From NCBI GenBank assembly GCA_023129355.1, contig JAGMCC010000076.1:1-6227 (forward strand): a stretch of DNA of 6,227 nucleotides. Reading direction: 5' to 3'. Numbering within the stretch: position 1 is the stretch's first letter; every line of letters starts with the position of its first letter. Below, in pieces: positions 1-5,729 of this stretch. The translations under genes and the position numbers were made by a program. This DNA comes from Dehalococcoidia bacterium (GTDB lineage Bacteria; Chloroflexota; Dehalococcoidia; E44-bin15). The notes under the pieces were generated by a model that saw only the letters and a program-made list of their open reading frames with translations, was not told the origin of the DNA and made no database searches.

Positions 1-980
1 AAGACAGCGTCAGAGTAGTCGAATTCAGAGGCTATATCCACTCTCACCGGTATCCTAGCTACCTTTTCCAACAAATACCTACCTACCAGACCGGCATGAT
101 AGGAGGTGCCACAAGCAAGCAGCAGGATGTCCTCGAACTCGGTGCTCTCCAGCCCCAGGTCCACCTCTGGCTCTATCGCCGATAGATATCCCCCTAAGGT
201 ATCCCTTATCACCCTGGGCTGCTCGTGGATCTCCTTGAGCATGAAGTGATCATAGCCACCCTTCTGGGCGTCCTCCATGGTCCAGGGAATCACGTTCGTC
301 TCCCTCCGTACCTCCCCGGCCTGGTTAAAGAGCCTTATCTCATCCTCGGTGATAACTCCGACATCCCCATCCTCCAAATATATCACCCTATCAGTATAGT
401 CCAACAGTGCAGGCACGTCTGAAGCAACGAAGTTCTCCCCATCACCAACACCGATTACAAGCGGGCTCTCACTTCTGGCTACCAATAGCTCTTTATGGTT
501 GGCTGCGAGCACGATCAGGGAATAGGAGCCATGCACATCAACGAGGGCCATTCTTACCGCTTGCTCTAGATCACCCTGATAATAACTCTCGATCAGATGA
601 GGCATCACCTCGCTATCTGTATCGGAGCGAAATCGATGTCCCTCCTGAGTTAGCTTGTCTCTGAGTTGCTGGAAATTGTCTATTACCCCATTGTGCACCA
701 CAGCGATCTTGCCGCTACAATCTATATGGGGGTGGGCATTGGTCTTAGAGGGCTTGCCATGGGTTGCCCATCTAGTATGACCGATGCCCAGCTTGCCCTT
801 GTTTCTAGGCAAAGCCTTCTCCAGTTGCTCTACCCTTCCCACATCCTTGTGGACCTTGATCGTGCTGGCTAGGACAGCGATTCCACATGAATCGTATCCC
901 CTATACTCCAATCTCCTTAAGGATTGTAGTAGTATGGGCTGGGCGTCCCTGCCTCCTATGTAGCCCACGATGCCACACAT
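1..980 (-). CDS. glmS: Glutamine--fructose-6-phosphate aminotransferase (isomerizing), 3' part missing
   Basis: GlmS converts fructose-6-phosphate and glutamine to glucosamine-6-phosphate, the committed cytosolic step towards UDP-GlcNAc. The first 326 residues are visible, against about 600 in the family; the rest lies beyond the left edge. The start MCGIVGY places the N-terminal nucleophile Cys2 of the class II glutaminase domain directly after Met. Other glutaminase motifs are HTRWATHG (68-75), NGVIDNF (97-103) and SDTDSE (119-124). The linker KGGYDHFMLKEIHEQP (240-255) leads to the first SIS sugar-isomerase domain, which opens with CGTSYHAG (290-297). The ATG is fixed by Cys2 and lies 2 nt after the stop of the preceding gene, with a weak GGTGGT Shine-Dalgarno (987-992), so translation is probably coupled. 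One oddity is SEFDYSD (318-324), where most GlmS proteins read SEFRYR. Identity is near certain. Confidence 0.98.
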   Translation of the reverse strand, partial: MCGIVGYIGGRDAQPILLQSLRRLEYRGYDSCGIAVLASTIKVHKDVGRVEQLEKALPRNKGKLGIGHTRWATHGKPSKTNAHPHIDCSGKIAVVHNGVIDNFQQLRDKLTQEGHRFRSDTDSEVMPHLIESYYQGDLEQAVRMALVDVHGSYSLIVLAANHKELLVARSESPLVIGVGDGENFVASDVPALLDYTDRVIYLEDGDVGVITEDEIRLFNQAGEVRRETNVIPWTMEDAQKGGYDHFMLKEIHEQPRVIRDTLGGYLSAIEPEVDLGLESTEFEDILLLACGTSYHAGLVGRYLLEKVARIPVRVDIASEFDYSDAV

Positions 981-982
981 GA

Positions 983-2164
983 TCACACCACCAGGCTCCC
1001 GTCTGGTATCTTGCCCGAGAGCAATTTCAACGCGCTAACCCGGGAGTGATTGCCAAGGATTACCCCTGGTCGAGCTGTCACATTTTCCTCTATTGCACAG
1101 TGCTCACCCACTACCGTACCGGTATGCACATTATGATATTCGCCCTCCACCTCGATCACCGCTCCAGCGCTGAAGGCGGTAAAATGCCCCCCCAGAACCG
1201 AGCCGCGATCTACGATGGAGTCTTCCAGATTAGAGCCCGGACCTATATGGACACCGTTTCCGATAGCGCTGTTCCTGATCTGACTGAAGGGGGATATCGT
1301 CACCTGATCCCCAATGCTGGTTGCTGGGAATATGCAGGCATGCGGGCCTATCTCCGCGTTTTCCCCAATTATAAGCGGCCCCACGAGGTAGCTGCCAGCC
1401 CTGATCACCGTCCCCTTCCCTATGGATACTGCGCCTTTCATGGTGACGCCTTTTTCAACAGTGCCCGCTGTGCTAAGCGAGACAGCGCCCAGCGCTATAT
1501 CATTTAACCTCAAGATATCCCAAGGGTACACAGCATCAAGCCAAGTACCGTCCGTTTCTTGAGCCGCTATTTCGTAACCTCTGGCGATCATACTGTTGAG
1601 GACCGTCGGGAGCTCGACCTCCTCTTCCACAAACTCAAATATGCCCCGATCAAGGCTATAAATGCCAGTGTTGACCAGATTACTCGTAGCTTTCCGGGGC
1701 TTTTCCACGATCTCCTCAACTGTCCCCTTCCTGGCAGTCACCACGCCGTACTTGGATACGTTTTCCTGCTTTTTTACCAAGATGATGCTTGGCTTTGCCT
1801 CAACAAGCTGAGCGATGGTATCAGTCTTGATGATGTTATCCCCAGGCAGGACTAAAAATCTATCCGCAATCGCATCTTTTGCGTGCATCAGTGCATGGGC
1901 AGTGCCCAATTGCTGCTTCTGCACTATATAATCGATCTCCACACCGAGCTTTTCCCCCGAGCCGAAATAGTCTTGAACCTGTTCCTTCCTGTAGCCGACC
2001 ACCATTACGATGTGACGCACACCGTTTACCGCCAGTGCCTCGACCACATATTGCAGTATCGGCTTATTGGCTATGGGGATCATTACTTTCGGCTTCAGGA
2101 CAGTTAAGGGTCTAAGCCTCTGCCCTTCGCCTGCGGCCAGTATCACCGCCTGCTCTATTGTCAT
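983..2164 (-). CDS. GlmU-like sugar-1-phosphate nucleotidyltransferase with beta-helix tail, acetyltransferase motif absent (paralog 2)
   Basis: This 393-residue protein has an N-terminal nucleotidyltransferase domain (about 1-230) and a C-terminal left-handed beta-helix of hexapeptide repeats (about 235-385). The NTP-binding signature is LAAGEGQRLRPLT (9-21) with KPK (24-26). QLGTAHAL (85-92), the metal-binding GDN (108-110), EKP (154-156) and NTGIY (165-169) follow, so nucleotidyl transfer, probably UTP with GlcNAc-1-P, looks intact. WLDAVYPWDIL (208-218) is typical of the archaeal GlmU-like group. The beta-helix lacks the PHxNYVGDS...GAGTxxAN segment of the acetyltransferase, which the upstream paralog has. 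I therefore infer a nucleotidyltransferase whose tail is structural or acts on another substrate. The start is preceded by GGGGG with 6-nt spacing (2171-2175). The gene lies 30 nt after paralog 1 and 2 nt before glmS. The exact sugar and nucleotide cannot be read from the sequence; a glucose-1-phosphate thymidylyl- or uridylyltransferase is possible. Confidence 0.88.
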   Translation of the reverse strand: MTIEQAVILAAGEGQRLRPLTVLKPKVMIPIANKPILQYVVEALAVNGVRHIVMVVGYRKEQVQDYFGSGEKLGVEIDYIVQKQQLGTAHALMHAKDAIADRFLVLPGDNIIKTDTIAQLVEAKPSIILVKKQENVSKYGVVTARKGTVEEIVEKPRKATSNLVNTGIYSLDRGIFEFVEEEVELPTVLNSMIARGYEIAAQETDGTWLDAVYPWDILRLNDIALGAVSLSTAGTVEKGVTMKGAVSIGKGTVIRAGSYLVGPLIIGENAEIGPHACIFPATSIGDQVTISPFSQIRNSAIGNGVHIGPGSNLEDSIVDRGSVLGGHFTAFSAGAVIEVEGEYHNVHTGTVVGEHCAIEENVTARPGVILGNHSRVSALKLLSGKIPDGSLVV

Positions 2165-2194
2165 AGTAAACCCCCGGAAACCATGCTAATCGGC

Positions 2195-3400
2195 CTATCC
2201 GAATATCCTTGAGTTTGGCGCTATGACGCCACTTGCCAGAGCTCCGGCACCTATATAGGTGTCATTTCCAATAAGGCTGCCTACATCGATGCTGGCATTG
2301 ATCCCAGTCTGAACACCATCCCCTAAAATCGCCCCCAGCTTATGCCTCCCGGTATCGATGCCCACCGCCTTTATTTCCTTCTTGTCAAGCCTCAGGTTTG
2401 CGATCTTGGTACCAGCGCCCAGATTGCACCCCTCTCCAATGACGCTGTCCCCCACATAGTTATGGTGTGGTATCTTGCTGTCTCTCATTATGATGGAGTT
2501 TTTCACCTCCACAGCACTGCCGATATGGCAGTTGTCGCCAATGGATGTACTGGGACGAATATAGCAGCTGGGGCCTATCTCACAGTTCTCCCCGATCACC
2601 ACTGGTCCTACTATATACGAATTGGCCCTTACCACCGTGCCCTTTCCTACAGAAACCAAGCCACTTATCACCGCGTTTTCCTCGACCTGCCCCAGGTTCT
2701 GCGGCACGACCTTCGACATAAGAGCTTCATTCCCTCCCAACAGGTCCCAAGGGTAACTCAAATCAAGCCAATAGTCGATCACTTCATAGGAAACCCTATG
2801 CTGCTCGTCAATCAGCACTTGCAGGGAGTCTGTTATCTCGTACTCGCCCCGGGGTGATCTCCTACCCCTTAATGCTGCAGTGAAAATATCCGGAGTTAGA
2901 AGGTATAGCCCGGCATTGGCCAGATTGGAGGGAGGCTTTGCCACCTTCTCATGGATGCGCACTACTTGGCCCTCCTCCACCTCTACTACCCCCAAATCCT
3001 GCGTGCTCGTCACCTCGACTAGGCTCAATGTCGTCTCATTCTTGGCCACCATCCTGCGGATGTCCTTTTCCCCCACAATTACATCGCCGTTTATCAACAG
3101 GAATTTCCCGTCCACCAATCTCTCAACCATCCTCAGTGCATGGGTAGTACCCAACTGCTTCCTCTGGGTAACGTACTCTATGCTCACCTGCCAACTATCG
3201 CCGTTGCTAAAAAAGTTGCGGACAGTGTCACCGTGGTATCCAACGACAAAAACGAACTCCCGGATGCCTGCCTCCCTGGCCTCAAGCAGCAGGTGCTCAA
3301 GAATAGGCTTATTAGCTAAAGGGAGCATCACCTTGGGCCGGGTATAGGTGAGGGGATGCATCCTTTTTCCTTCCCCGGCAGCTAAGATAACCGCCTTCAT
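2195..3400 (-). CDS. glmU: Bifunctional GlmU-like protein: GlcN-1-P acetyltransferase / GlcNAc-1-P uridylyltransferase (paralog 1)
   Basis: This 401-residue protein resembles the archaeal-type bifunctional enzyme (ST0452 of Sulfolobus) that makes UDP-GlcNAc from GlcN-1-P, acetyl-CoA and UTP. The nucleotidyltransferase domain (about 1-235) shows LAAGEGKRMHPLT (6-18), RPK (21-23), QLGTTHAL (82-89), NGD (104-106), NAGLY (162-166) and WLDLSYPWDLL (211-221). The left-handed beta-helix (about 240-400) carries KIPHHNYVGDS (309-319) and GAGTKIAN (328-335). His312, Tyr315 and Asn335 have the spacing of the acetyltransferase residues I recall for ST0452 (His308, Tyr311, Asn331). Lys341 and Lys344 match its two lysines at the same offset. 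The ATG follows the glmM stop by 3 nt; its AAAGGGG Shine-Dalgarno (3407-3413) lies in the last codons of glmM, which implies coupled translation. Both activities look intact; the symbol is by function, since the chain is shorter than E. coli GlmU (456 aa). Confidence 0.93.
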   Translation of the reverse strand: MKAVILAAGEGKRMHPLTYTRPKVMLPLANKPILEHLLLEAREAGIREFVFVVGYHGDTVRNFFSNGDSWQVSIEYVTQRKQLGTTHALRMVERLVDGKFLLINGDVIVGEKDIRRMVAKNETTLSLVEVTSTQDLGVVEVEEGQVVRIHEKVAKPPSNLANAGLYLLTPDIFTAALRGRRSPRGEYEITDSLQVLIDEQHRVSYEVIDYWLDLSYPWDLLGGNEALMSKVVPQNLGQVEENAVISGLVSVGKGTVVRANSYIVGPVVIGENCEIGPSCYIRPSTSIGDNCHIGSAVEVKNSIIMRDSKIPHHNYVGDSVIGEGCNLGAGTKIANLRLDKKEIKAVGIDTGRHKLGAILGDGVQTGINASIDVGSLIGNDTYIGAGALASGVIAPNSRIFG

Positions 3401-3403
3401 CCT

Positions 3404-4690
3404 CTACCCCTTTATACACTCCTTGATGGCCTCGATGGCTAGATCGTATAGCCTCTGCGCCTTGGCCTGATTCCTAGCCTCGGCGGTTAACCTTATCTTA
3501 GGTTCGGTTCCAGAGGGCCTTATCAGCAGCCACCCATCTTTAAAGGAAAACTTGAGACCATCGATCTTGCTTACTGGAACGGTCTCCATTTCCATCAATC
3601 TACGTTCCACCCTCTCCATTATAACCCCCTCCCCCCAGACACTGCCTCGAAGGATCGGGTAGGAGGGCAGGTCATCGACCAGCTTTGAGAGCCTTTTCTC
3701 GCAGGCTATGCGAGTGATCTGAGCAGCGGCATAGATACCATCAGGGCAATAGGATACAGTGGGGAAGATCCAGCTTCCTGAGGGCTCCCCAGCAAAACCC
3801 CCACCCTTTCTAAGCTCCTCGGAGACAAAGGCATCCCCCACCCTGGTCCTTATGACCTCAAAGCCCGACTCCTCCACGGCCATTGAGGCGTCCACCGTGG
3901 TTACCACTTGCTCTGCCTTGAGCTCTCGGGCGAACAGGGTCAGTAGCTTGTCTCCGGAGATAAATCTGCCAGCATCATCCACGGCCACCATCCTGTCGCC
4001 GTCCCCATCATGGGCAATGCCCAAATCGGCACCAGTAGCCTTCACCGCCTGCACCAGCATGCCGAGGTTCTCCGGAATCGGCTCGATGCCCCTGGGGAAA
4101 TAGCCGCTGGGATCACAGTTGAGTGCTATCACCTCGCATCCCATCCTCCTCAATAGATATGGGCTGACCAGAGATGCAGCGCCGCAGCCACAGTCAAGCA
4201 CCACCTTTATCTTAAATCCGTTGCCAAAGTCCTGCAGAATGCGATCAATATGTTCCTCAATTGCTTGGGGGTAACTTCTTGATGTCTCCATCACCTCCCA
4301 GGATGCCATCTCCAGATTCTGGTTCCTCACCATTTCCTCTATGCGCTCTCTTTGGGCAGAATCAAAGGCGGAGCCATCAGGGTTACATAGTTTGATGCCG
4401 TTATATTGCGGCGGGTTGTGGGAAGCCGTGAGCATAGCGCCAGCCTCAAATTCCCTGGCAGCATAAGCCAACGTGGGCGTGGGAATAGTCCCCGCTTCGT
4501 AGCATCTGGAGCCTGCGGAGAGCAGAGCGGAGATGAAAGCATGTTTCAGGGCACTGCTTGATGTCCTCGTGTCACAGCCCACAACTACTGAGCGGTAAGA
4601 GCTACCCACAGATAGCCCAACCTCAAACACCAGTTCAAGGAAACTTTTATCTATGATACCGCGTATTCCTGAAGAACCAAAAAGCGTCAT
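3404..4690 (-). CDS. glmM: Phosphoglucosamine mutase, archaeal-type (phosphohexomutase family)
   Basis: This cytosolic enzyme interconverts glucosamine-6-phosphate and glucosamine-1-phosphate through a phosphoserine. The four hallmarks of the alpha-D-phosphohexomutase family appear in order: the N-terminal LFGSSGIRG (3-11); the active-site loop TASHNPPQYNG with Ser90; the metal-binding DGDGDR (228-233); the sugar-specificity loop GEPSG (301-305); and the phosphate-binding RPSGTEPKIR (391-400). At 428 residues it is shorter than bacterial GlmM (about 445) and fits the archaeal GlmM/phosphomannomutase group. I chose ATG 4690 over the upstream in-frame GTG at 4708. GGAG (4698-4701) lies 7 nt before the ATG, and the family begins a few residues before FGSSGIRG. 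It is the first gene of the operon, behind a strong predicted promoter. GlmM is preferred over phosphomannomutase because of the glmU-like and glmS neighbours; dual activity is possible. Confidence 0.94.
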   Translation of the reverse strand: MTLFGSSGIRGIIDKSFLELVFEVGLSVGSSYRSVVVGCDTRTSSSALKHAFISALLSAGSRCYEAGTIPTPTLAYAAREFEAGAMLTASHNPPQYNGIKLCNPDGSAFDSAQRERIEEMVRNQNLEMASWEVMETSRSYPQAIEEHIDRILQDFGNGFKIKVVLDCGCGAASLVSPYLLRRMGCEVIALNCDPSGYFPRGIEPIPENLGMLVQAVKATGADLGIAHDGDGDRMVAVDDAGRFISGDKLLTLFARELKAEQVVTTVDASMAVEESGFEVIRTRVGDAFVSEELRKGGGFAGEPSGSWIFPTVSYCPDGIYAAAQITRIACEKRLSKLVDDLPSYPILRGSVWGEGVIMERVERRLMEMETVPVSKIDGLKFSFKDGWLLIRPSGTEPKIRLTAEARNQAKAQRLYDLAIEAIKECIKG

Positions 4691-4736
4691 CCTTGCGCTC
4701 CGCCTCACCTCATGATTTGCTGAAGTTATTATGTCA

Positions 4737-4748
4737 ACATAGCTATGT
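4737..4748. promoter_or_regulatory. 12-bp perfect palindrome over the predicted glm transcription start (possible operator)
   Basis: ACATAGCTATGT is its own reverse complement and begins 4 bp downstream of the -10 box, so it covers about +1 to +12 of the predicted transcript. A symmetric site here is where a dimeric repressor would block initiation. It overlaps by a few bases one copy of the 11-bp direct repeat at 4731-4741. The symmetry is observed; the operator role is inferred, and chance occurrence of one 12-bp palindrome is not excluded. Confidence 0.35.
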
Positions 4749-4752
4749 GCGA

Positions 4753-4781
4753 ACTATAGCGAGCTCCCCTACCGATGTCAA
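4753..4781 (-). promoter_or_regulatory. Predicted sigma70-type promoter of the glmM-glmU-like-glmS operon
   Basis: On the minus strand a perfect -35 box TTGACA (4781-4776) is followed by a 17-bp spacer and a -10 box TATAGT (4758-4753), one base from TATAAT. Transcription would begin near 4746-4748, leaving a leader of about 57 nt before the glmM ATG at 4690. Position, spacing and orientation all fit the operon. This is read from sequence only; no start site has been mapped. Confidence 0.8.
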
Positions 4782-5007
4782 CATAAACGAAGCCCCCATT
4801 TAGGTACTCAGGTTACCCTTGCCACATCTGTTCGTTACAGTGTCCATTGCCCGGCAGTGGTTAAGCAGTTGAATCCAGCCTCACATATAGAGTCCATCGC
4901 TACAGCTACGGGTATGTTAGGATTATATCACAGATACACATCACTAGCCAAGCGTGGTATCTCGTCCATGAATCTGCGGGCTCTCCCCAAAAATCGGCGC
5001 TTTTCAT

Positions 5008-5040
5008 GTCACTGCGAGCCAAAGCACTGAGCGAAGCGCT
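5008..5040 (+). repeat. REP/MITE-like repeat unit, solo copy
   Basis: The unit begins GTCACTGCGAGCC and ends GAGCGAAGCGCT. It aligns without gaps to the unit starting at 5050, with 25 of 33 positions identical. It shares the end motif GTCAYTGCGAGCC with the two longer elements to its right but has no matching inverted end of its own nearby, so it looks like a half-element or decayed copy. Confidence 0.6.
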
Positions 5041-5049
5041 ATTTCAATT

Positions 5050-5140
5050 GTCATTCTGAGCCGAATCCCTGAGCCAAGCGATGTTGCCCTCCGTCCCTTC
5101 CCCTCTGGGATTGCTTCGGCACCTAATGCCTCGCAATGAC
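5050..5140. repeat. MITE-like palindromic element with GTCATT terminal inverted repeats
   Basis: The left end GTCATTCTGAG (5050-5060) matches the reverse complement of the right end, GTCATTGCGAG (5130-5140), with 9 of 11 positions identical. Inside, GCCGAA (5060-5065) can pair with TTCGGC (5115-5120), and AAGCGAT (5076-5082) with ATTGCTT (5110-5116) allowing one G-T pair, so the whole element could fold as a long imperfect hairpin. At about 91 bp with no gene, it is a non-coding dispersed-repeat candidate. No target-site duplication is obvious. Confidence 0.6.
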
Positions 5141-5158
5141 ATAGTGGTAGATCCATCC

Positions 5159-5282
5159 GTCATTGCCAGCCGAAGGCGAAGAGGAAGCAATCTCGCTTCC
5201 TCTTCATCTCCACAAAGATTGCTTCGTCCCCCGAGGCCGACAGGTCGGCCGACACTTCGGCCTAAATCGGGGTCAGGGTGAC
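5159..5282. repeat. Second, longer REP/MITE-like element with strong internal hairpins
   Basis: The left end GTCATTGCCAGCC (5159-5171) faces a degenerate inverted end GTCACCCTGACCCC (reverse complement of 5269-5282). Three internal pairings are visible. GAAGAGGAAGC (5178-5188) is perfectly complementary to GCTTCCTCTTC (5195-5205) around a 6-nt loop. AAGCAATCT (5185-5193) can pair instead with AGATTGCTT (5216-5224). CCCCGA plus GGCCGA (5229-5240) can pair with TCGGCC (5257-5262) and TCGGGG (5267-5272). The element ends 36 bp before the NIL-ferredoxin start, so it would lie in that gene's leader if transcription begins upstream. Confidence 0.6.
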
Positions 5283-5318
5283 ATAGGCAGTGAGTGAAGC
5301 TTTAGAGAGGTGGGGAAA

Positions 5319-5729
5319 ATGGCTATTTCTAAAAGAGTGGTATTGCACTTTCCGTCTCGAATGGTTGACCAGCCCATAATCTACCGGCTGGTCAAGGACT
5401 ACAACCTAGTGCTTAATATCCTGAAGGCGTCGGTAACCCCGAAGGAGGAGGGGATTATGGTACTGGATCTCTCCGGGGCCCGCGCGGACTACGATAAAGG
5501 CATCCGCTATCTACAGGAGGCGGGGGTCAGGATTCAGTCATTGGGTCAGGACATCATGCGCAACGATGCCAGGTGCACCCATTGCGGGGCCTGTGTGGTT
5601 ATCTGCCCTACCGGGGCCCTGGCTCTCAACCCCAAAACCAGGATGGTGGATTTCTATGAGGACAAGTGCACCGCCTGCGAGCTATGTGTGCTCGCTTGTC
5701 CACCCAGAGCCATGGAGGTACATTTCTAG
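5319..5729 (+). CDS. NIL-domain protein with two [4Fe-4S] ferredoxin motifs
   Basis: This is a soluble 136-residue protein. Residues about 4-78 form an NIL domain, the small ligand-binding fold also found at the end of MetN methionine transporter ATPases. A dicluster ferredoxin domain follows, with Cys86, 89, 92 and 96 (CTHCGACVVICP) and Cys117, 120, 123 and 127 (CTACELCVLACP). Both sets are complete CxxCxxCxxxCP motifs. The same architecture occurs in MA1822 of Methanosarcina acetivorans, which, as I recall, works with a COG1900 protein to make homocysteine from aspartate semialdehyde and sulfide, perhaps supplying electrons. I chose ATG 5319 over an in-frame GTG at 5310 because AGGTGG (5308-5313) is a well-placed Shine-Dalgarno for the ATG and would be inside the gene otherwise. 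The stop overlaps the next gene by one base. Architecture is certain; the homocysteine role is inferred from family and neighbour. Confidence 0.93.
   Translation: MAISKRVVLHFPSRMVDQPIIYRLVKDYNLVLNILKASVTPKEEGIMVLDLSGARADYDKGIRYLQEAGVRIQSLGQDIMRNDARCTHCGACVVICPTGALALNPKTRMVDFYEDKCTACELCVLACPPRAMEVHF
5714..5719 (+). promoter_or_regulatory. Shine-Dalgarno GGAGGT that fixes the GTG start of the UPF0280 gene
   Basis: GGAGGT lies within the last codons of the NIL-ferredoxin gene, 9 nt before GTG 5729. With the TAGTG stop/start overlap it identifies GTG rather than a downstream ATG as the initiation codon, and points to coupled translation of the pair. Confidence 0.8.

Larger units (their letters stand above)
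4731..4785. repeat. 11-bp direct repeat ATGTCAACATA flanking the glm core promoter
   Basis: Exact copies lie at 4731-4741 and 4775-4785, 44 bp apart, which is close to four helical turns. The right copy contains the -35 box of the glm promoter on the minus strand. The left copy lies just inside the predicted leader and has no -10 box at a suitable distance, so it is unlikely to be a second promoter. Each copy is itself a near-palindrome (ATGT-CA-ACAT). A pair of sites on the same face of the DNA could bind one regulator cooperatively; this is inference. Confidence 0.45.
4691..5318. other. Divergent intergenic region (about 630 bp) between the glm operon and the NIL-ferredoxin gene
   Basis: The left end holds the glm promoter and its repeats. 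The right half holds the REP/MITE-like repeats at 5008-5282. In about 4786-5007 I find no credible coding frame, tRNA-like fold or terminator. No convincing plus-strand promoter for the NIL-ferredoxin gene was found: the best candidate near the gene, GTGACA (5278-5283) with TTTAGA (5301-5306), is poor and runs into the ribosome binding site. That promoter may lie within or upstream of the repeats. Confidence 0.7.

Noticed and set aside
225..872. Three short plus-strand open frames
   Set aside because: They are antisense to glmS, whose frame is continuous and rich in motifs across the same bases.
981..1000. glmS ribozyme or riboswitch upstream of glmS
   Set aside because: glmS starts 2 nt after the preceding stop codon, so there is no leader in which one could lie.
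1046..1507. Plus-strand open frame of 153 codons, and similar ones at 1559-2115, 2342-2857, 2880-3347 and 3759-4103
   Set aside because: All are antisense to the strongly supported glm genes and lack family motifs.
4339..4542. Minus-strand open frame of 67 codons
   Set aside because: It lies wholly inside glmM in another frame of the same strand and resembles nothing known.
4691..4708. Upstream GTG start for glmM at 4708
   Set aside because: It adds six residues not expected from the family, and GGAG at 4698-4701 is ideally spaced for ATG 4690.
4732..4737. Second TTGACA on the minus strand as another promoter
   Set aside because: No acceptable -10 hexamer lies 16-18 bp downstream; the bases there read CATGAG, TCATGA or ATCATG.
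4860..4885. GTTGAATCC resembling a tRNA T-loop
   Set aside because: No acceptor stem, anticodon arm or D-arm could be built around it.
5081..5281. Plus-strand open frame of 66 codons
   Set aside because: It runs through the two inverted-repeat elements, has low-complexity Arg/Ser/Pro composition and no Shine-Dalgarno; it is a by-product of the repeats.
5008..5282. CRISPR array
   Set aside because: The repeats are few, degenerate, in both orientations and irregularly spaced, unlike direct repeats with uniform spacers.
5310..5318. Upstream GTG start for the NIL-ferredoxin gene at 5310
   Set aside because: The GTG is part of the AGGTGG Shine-Dalgarno that serves ATG 5319, and nothing like a ribosome site precedes it.
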